This document shows, piece by piece, positions 12,600 through 15,742 of a DNA stretch of 15,742 nucleotides. The position numbers and the translations under genes were made by a program. Source of the DNA: JBDTMC01 sp039934475 (GTDB lineage Bacteria; Acidobacteriota; Terriglobia; Bryobacterales; Bryobacteraceae); NCBI GenBank assembly GCA_039934475.1, contig JBDTMC010000149.1, forward strand, positions 1 through 15,742, written 5' to 3'. Every line of letters starts with the position of its first letter. The first letter of the stretch is position 1. The notes under the pieces were generated by a model, which worked only from the letters and a program-made list of their open reading frames with translations, was not told where the DNA came from and did no database searches.

Positions 12600-15122
12600 A
12601 TGAATAGCCTTCTGGCCGCCATCGCACTCCTTGTTTTCGTGCCGGTCGAGACTCCGCCCGCGGCCCGTCCGTTTACCGAGTACACCGGCCCGGAACTGGC
12701 GCGCGCCATCCCCGCACTCGACGGCCTGCAACCCGCCTCCGATCAGGGCGATCTGGACGAACTGCTTAAAACTACGGGCACGAACCTCCAGGCCATGCTT
12801 TCGAACTTCGTCGCCGCTTCGGCCGCCGAAGAGGTTCATGAGATCCGTTATGACAGCTACGCGCCGGCCGTCGATGAACGGGAACGATTCCGCCACGTCG
12901 CCCGGTTCGTGACGCATCCGTCGGGTGCCGCACTCGACGAGTTCCGCCTCGCGCCGGCCACTGGTCAGCGCGTCGGCGCCGCGAACGGAGGCAAGTTTCC
13001 GCTTTTCACCGATTTCATCGCTTTAACCTATTACTTACTGCGAGAGAACCGGGATCACTGTCAGTTTCACCTCGCCGGCCAGATGCACAGTAACGGGCAC
13101 GATTGGACGATCGTCGCTTTCGCCATGGTCAAACGTGCCGCAGACAGCGGCACGGCGCCACCGCTGCATGGAGTGTACGGTATCGACGCAGCCCATCGCG
13201 TAGCCATGCTCCATGTAGAGCCCAGGGACCAGCCTTCCTCAGGCAAGTTAGTCGTCGATCTGACGCTGACACCCATCGTTCTTCCGGGCTGGAAGGGAGA
13301 CCTATGGCTGCCCTCTCACGCGGCGGTGGAACGAAGTTCGTTGGGCAAAGTGCAGCACAGTGTTCATCGCTTCTCCAGCTACCGTCCATTCGACGAGGCT
13401 GAAGCAACTCCGGAAGTGCCAGCAGCCGCTGATACAAGCCACGAGGATGCCACGGAACTGATGGTTCGCGGTATGGATCTGATGGCAAGGAAGAAGACGG
13501 CCGAGGCTATTGACGTTTTGCGAGTGGCCGTGAAAATGGATCCCCGCCTGCACCCCGCGCGGTACCAGCTCGCTATGGCGTTGGGTACTTCGGGCGACCC
13601 TCCGGCAGCAGTCACCGAACTCCGGGAGATTCTCAAGGCGACGCCGGACGACGGGCCAGTCCACAACGCCGTGGGGGTGATTCTGATCGCACGACGCGAT
13701 TTCGCCGCTGCCGCCGAAGAACTCCGCGCCGCCGCCCGGCTGATGCCGCAGGAATCGGTGGTCCACCTCAATCTCGGGCAATCTCTGGAGGCGTCGGGAG
13801 ACCGGCAAGGAGCCCTCAAAGCCTATCGGGCCGCCCTGGTGCTTTCGCCCGAAGATACAAAGATCAAGGAGCGGCTGCAGAACCTGGACCACGCCTCGAC
13901 AGCCGGCCCTGATACGATTCGCATCGATGTTCGCCAGGTGCTGCTTCCCGTCATCGTCACCGGAAAAGACGGACACTACGTCACCGGTCTCAAACAGTCT
14001 GATTTCCGCGTGTTTGAGGATGGATTAGAACAGAAGATCACCGCTTTCAGTTCTGAAACCAGCACCGCCGTGGCGGAGGCCGTCCCATCCGCCGCTGCCG
14101 AACCGCAGAGCCAAGGCTCACCTGCCGCTACCAAACAGCAGGCGCCACGCTACACCTTTCTAATTTGTCTAGACGCATCCCATATGTCGTTCTCCAGCCT
14201 CGGCTCGGTGCGCACAGATTTAAAGAAGCTCTTCGAAGCCGAGCACGCGGGGGACTCCCGGTATCTTCTGGTAGCGGTCGGACGTTCGATGGAGGTCATC
14301 CAGAACACGACTGCCGATCCGGCCGAGATTCTGAAAACTTTGGGGAGCCGCGATTTCGAAAAACGGTTCGTCGGGCAGAACTCCATGGAACTGGAAATGT
14401 CGGCCTTCCGTAGGTCGCTCAATGAGGCTCGCGTCGCCTGCGACGCCCGCGATGCGACGTGCGAATCTCGCAAGCACCAGTTGCCCTTGGATGCCGGTCG
14501 GATAGCGAGAAATAACGAACTCGACACAATGGTCCTATTGCGGCAAATCCGGGATCTCGTCGCGCAGTTGGCGCGGGCGCCAGGCCGGCGATCGATCGTC
14601 CTGATCTCAGATGGTTTCCAGCTCCAGCCGGGCAAAGAGCCCTTCGACCTGCTGCAGGCCTACTTCACCTCGCGCGACGTCCCCAACGTTTCTCTATCCG
14701 GTGTAAGCCGGATGCAGGACGAGTTTGAACCGGTAGTGCGACTGGCCGCAAGGAACAGCATTACGATTCACACGGTAGACGCCCGTGGACTTTATACGGA
14801 GCGATTCTACGACGCCTCCGACCAGGGCACTCCAGGGATGATCGGTCCGGCGGTCTTGGGTGCAATGAATCAAATCGCCACGGATTCCGCCGCCACCCTG
14901 TCGGAGCTTGCCGCTGCCACTGGGGGAACCGCTTTTCAGAACAGCAACGACATCTCACGCGGTCTTCGCCAGGCCATCGCCGACGGGAGAGAATTCTACA
15001 CACTGGCCTACACGCCGACGAATGCCAACCTGGACGGATCGTTCCGAAAAGTCACCATCACCGTGCGCGACAGCCGTTGGAAAGCCAGCACGAGGCGAGG
15101 CTACTGGGCCCCAAGCCAATAG
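12600..15122 (+). CDS. Secreted VWFA-related protein with TPR repeats, acidobacterial type (840 aa)
   Basis: The N-terminus MNSLLAAIALLVFVPVETPP is a short hydrophobic signal. Residues about 25-280 are a domain I do not recognise. Residues about 283-428 contain TPR repeats (TAEAIDVLRVAVKMDPRLHP; AAAAEELRAAARLMPQESVV; RQGALKAYRAALVLSPED). From about 435 the acidobacterial VWFA-related module starts (IRIDVRQVLLPVIVTGKDG, then YVTGLKQSDFRVFEDGLEQK). The VWA fold follows from about 516 (FLICLDASHMSFSSL), with RSIVLISDGFQLQPGKEPFD and a conserved end HTVDARGLYTE...FYTLAYTP...YWAPSQ. The metal-site motif is D-A-S-H-M, not the full DxSxS, as in other members with LHxSF here. Function is unknown; export and protein-protein interaction are inferred. 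No Shine-Dalgarno is seen before the ATG; an in-frame ATG at 12564 is cut off by a TGA after seven codons. Confidence 0.9.
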   Translation: MNSLLAAIALLVFVPVETPPAARPFTEYTGPELARAIPALDGLQPASDQGDLDELLKTTGTNLQAMLSNFVAASAAEEVHEIRYDSYAPAVDERERFRHVARFVTHPSGAALDEFRLAPATGQRVGAANGGKFPLFTDFIALTYYLLRENRDHCQFHLAGQMHSNGHDWTIVAFAMVKRAADSGTAPPLHGVYGIDAAHRVAMLHVEPRDQPSSGKLVVDLTLTPIVLPGWKGDLWLPSHAAVERSSLGKVQHSVHRFSSYRPFDEAEATPEVPAAADTSHEDATELMVRGMDLMARKKTAEAIDVLRVAVKMDPRLHPARYQLAMALGTSGDPPAAVTELREILKATPDDGPVHNAVGVILIARRDFAAAAEELRAAARLMPQESVVHLNLGQSLEASGDRQGALKAYRAALVLSPEDTKIKERLQNLDHASTAGPDTIRIDVRQVLLPVIVTGKDGHYVTGLKQSDFRVFEDGLEQKITAFSSETSTAVAEAVPSAAAEPQSQGSPAATKQQAPRYTFLICLDASHMSFSSLGSVRTDLKKLFEAEHAGDSRYLLVAVGRSMEVIQNTTADPAEILKTLGSRDFEKRFVGQNSMELEMSAFRRSLNEARVACDARDATCESRKHQLPLDAGRIARNNELDTMVLLRQIRDLVAQLARAPGRRSIVLISDGFQLQPGKEPFDLLQAYFTSRDVPNVSLSGVSRMQDEFEPVVRLAARNSITIHTVDARGLYTERFYDASDQGTPGMIGPAVLGAMNQIATDSAATLSELAAATGGTAFQNSNDISRGLRQAIADGREFYTLAYTPTNANLDGSFRKVTITVRDSRWKASTRRGYWAPSQ

Positions 15123-15326
15123 CCCGCACCGTGGGAGTATTTACAAGTAGAATTACGATTGCAATCCGCAGCTTACAAGTCCTCATCACGCGTCCCCGAA
15201 CGCGGTGACTCAGTTCTCAAATATTCCTACTCTCAACAAACCACGCCTATTGCACTCGTTGCAAGCAACCTCGACGATCCGAAATTGCGCCTCCGCCTGC
15301 TACCCTTCCAACGGAGGTTGAATCCC

Positions 15327-15742
15327 ATGGCGACAGCGGCCCAAACTCGATCAAACCAGGCTAACGCGAAAAAATCCACCGGCCCCAGGACCGATGAGGG
15401 GAAGGCCAAGGTAGCCGGTAATCACATCACGGATGGCCTCTTCATCCGCCGGCACGTAATTTTGCCAGGTGAGGATCCCGCCGAGTACGAAACTCTTCTC
15501 GCCCACAGCACAGCCGAATGCCAAGTCACCATAGCCGAATGCGAATGGAGAATTCGTCGTTGTCAGCGGGCCGAAGCCATCCATCGCCGCGAAAAACTCC
15601 GCCTCCTTGCCGACAAACGAACCCAATCGCCTCCGCTCAACGACACTTCAAACCCAATTGCCGTGGGCACTTCAAAGCCAATCGCGACCTCCGTCACTTC
15701 AAACCCAATTCCCACAACCCCAACACCCACAATCACCTACGG
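15327..15742 (+). CDS. Acidobacterial hypothetical protein of the STGPRTxEGKA family, partial at the window end
   Basis: GGAGG (15313-15317) lies nine bases before the ATG and the frame stays open for 138 codons to the window edge. The N-terminal text NQANAKKSTGPRTDEGKAKV, then DGLFIRRHVILPGEDPAEYE, is the signature of a small, very common acidobacterial family of unknown function (normally NAxxSTGPRTxEGKAxxxxNAxxHGL...VLPGEDPxEF). A helical part with WRIRRCQRAEAI follows. Compared with my memory of the family, the segment between LLAH and EWRIRRCQR is short. The tail turns into low-complexity TSNPI-type repeats. A minus-strand frame covering 15351-15626 is its shadow. The family is recognised; no function can be given. 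Confidence 0.82.
   Translation, partial: MATAAQTRSNQANAKKSTGPRTDEGKAKVAGNHITDGLFIRRHVILPGEDPAEYETLLAHSTAECQVTIAECEWRIRRCQRAEAIHRREKLRLLADKRTQSPPLNDTSNPIAVGTSKPIATSVTSNPIPTTPTPTITY
15645..15710 (+). repeat. Three 15-base in-frame repeats coding TS(N/K)PI
   Basis: ACTTCAAACCCAATT occurs at 15645-15659 and 15696-15710, with a copy at 15669-15683 differing at two bases. Start-to-start spacings are 24 and 27 bases, multiples of three, so the peptide TSNPI/TSKPI is repeated in phase. More copies may follow outside the window. Confidence 0.7.

Noticed and set aside
15351..15626. Minus-strand frame of 91 codons near the right edge.
   Set aside because: It is antisense to the STGPRTxEGKA-family gene, which has a Shine-Dalgarno and a recognised signature.
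1..15742. CRISPR array, insertion sequence ends, integrase or rRNA.
   Set aside because: No spaced identical repeats of array type, no transposase or recombinase text in any frame, and no rRNA-like stretch was found.

Overview
The window looks like a chromosomal segment of an acidobacterium, probably of the Solibacter/Bryobacter type. This is inferred from protein families rather than from a marker gene. The indicators are an ADOP-type (acidobacterial duplicated orphan permease) MacB-like permease, a VWFA-related protein of the acidobacterial type with TPRs, a kinase with a C-terminal TPR region, Tat-exported Gfo/Idh/MocA and aldo/keto reductases, and a protein of the STGPRTxEGKA family. The DNA is GC-rich.

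Layout. 1-1656 (-) is the N-terminal 552 codons of an ADOP permease. 1728-2612 (-) is a Tat-exported aldo/keto reductase, divergent from a Tat-exported Gfo/Idh/MocA oxidoreductase at 2686-3954 (+). 3955-4783 holds only the remnant of a larger protein and a promoter. 4784-6663 (+) is a GMC flavoprotein oxidoreductase broken by one frameshift. Convergent to it, 6797-9139 (-), is a Ser/Thr kinase with an FlgO/TolB-N-like middle and a TPR tail. Divergent from the kinase, 9393-11045 (+) is a type I Baeyer-Villiger monooxygenase very close to the phenylacetone/cyclohexanone monooxygenase group, followed by a lipocalin-like protein (11137-11643). 11677-11981 (-) is a VapB antitoxin overlapping a VapC reduced to 19 codons, with a large palindrome over the vapB start. 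11987-12532 (-) is a decayed fragment of an extracellular Ig/BACON-like protein. 12600-15122 (+) is an 840-residue secreted VWFA/TPR protein. 15327 to the edge (+) is the start of a small acidobacterial hypothetical protein.

How the genes may work together. The GMC enzyme (alcohol to carbonyl), the Baeyer-Villiger enzyme (ketone to ester or lactone) and the small lipocalin-like protein could form an oxidative module. The kinase between them could be a regulator. The two flavoenzyme genes share a TATACT-type -10. This grouping is inference: no hydrolase is visible and the GMC gene is interrupted as given. The stretch from about 4.0 to 12.5 kb holds four broken genes (propeller-like remnant, gmc, vapC, BACON-like fragment), which marks it as a decaying accessory zone between more orderly flanks. 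I did not find a clear undescribed defence or mobile system. The most unusual points are a serine replacing the fingerprint histidine of the Baeyer-Villiger enzyme, a possible folded leader on its mRNA, and the vapB operator-like palindrome beside a truncated toxin.
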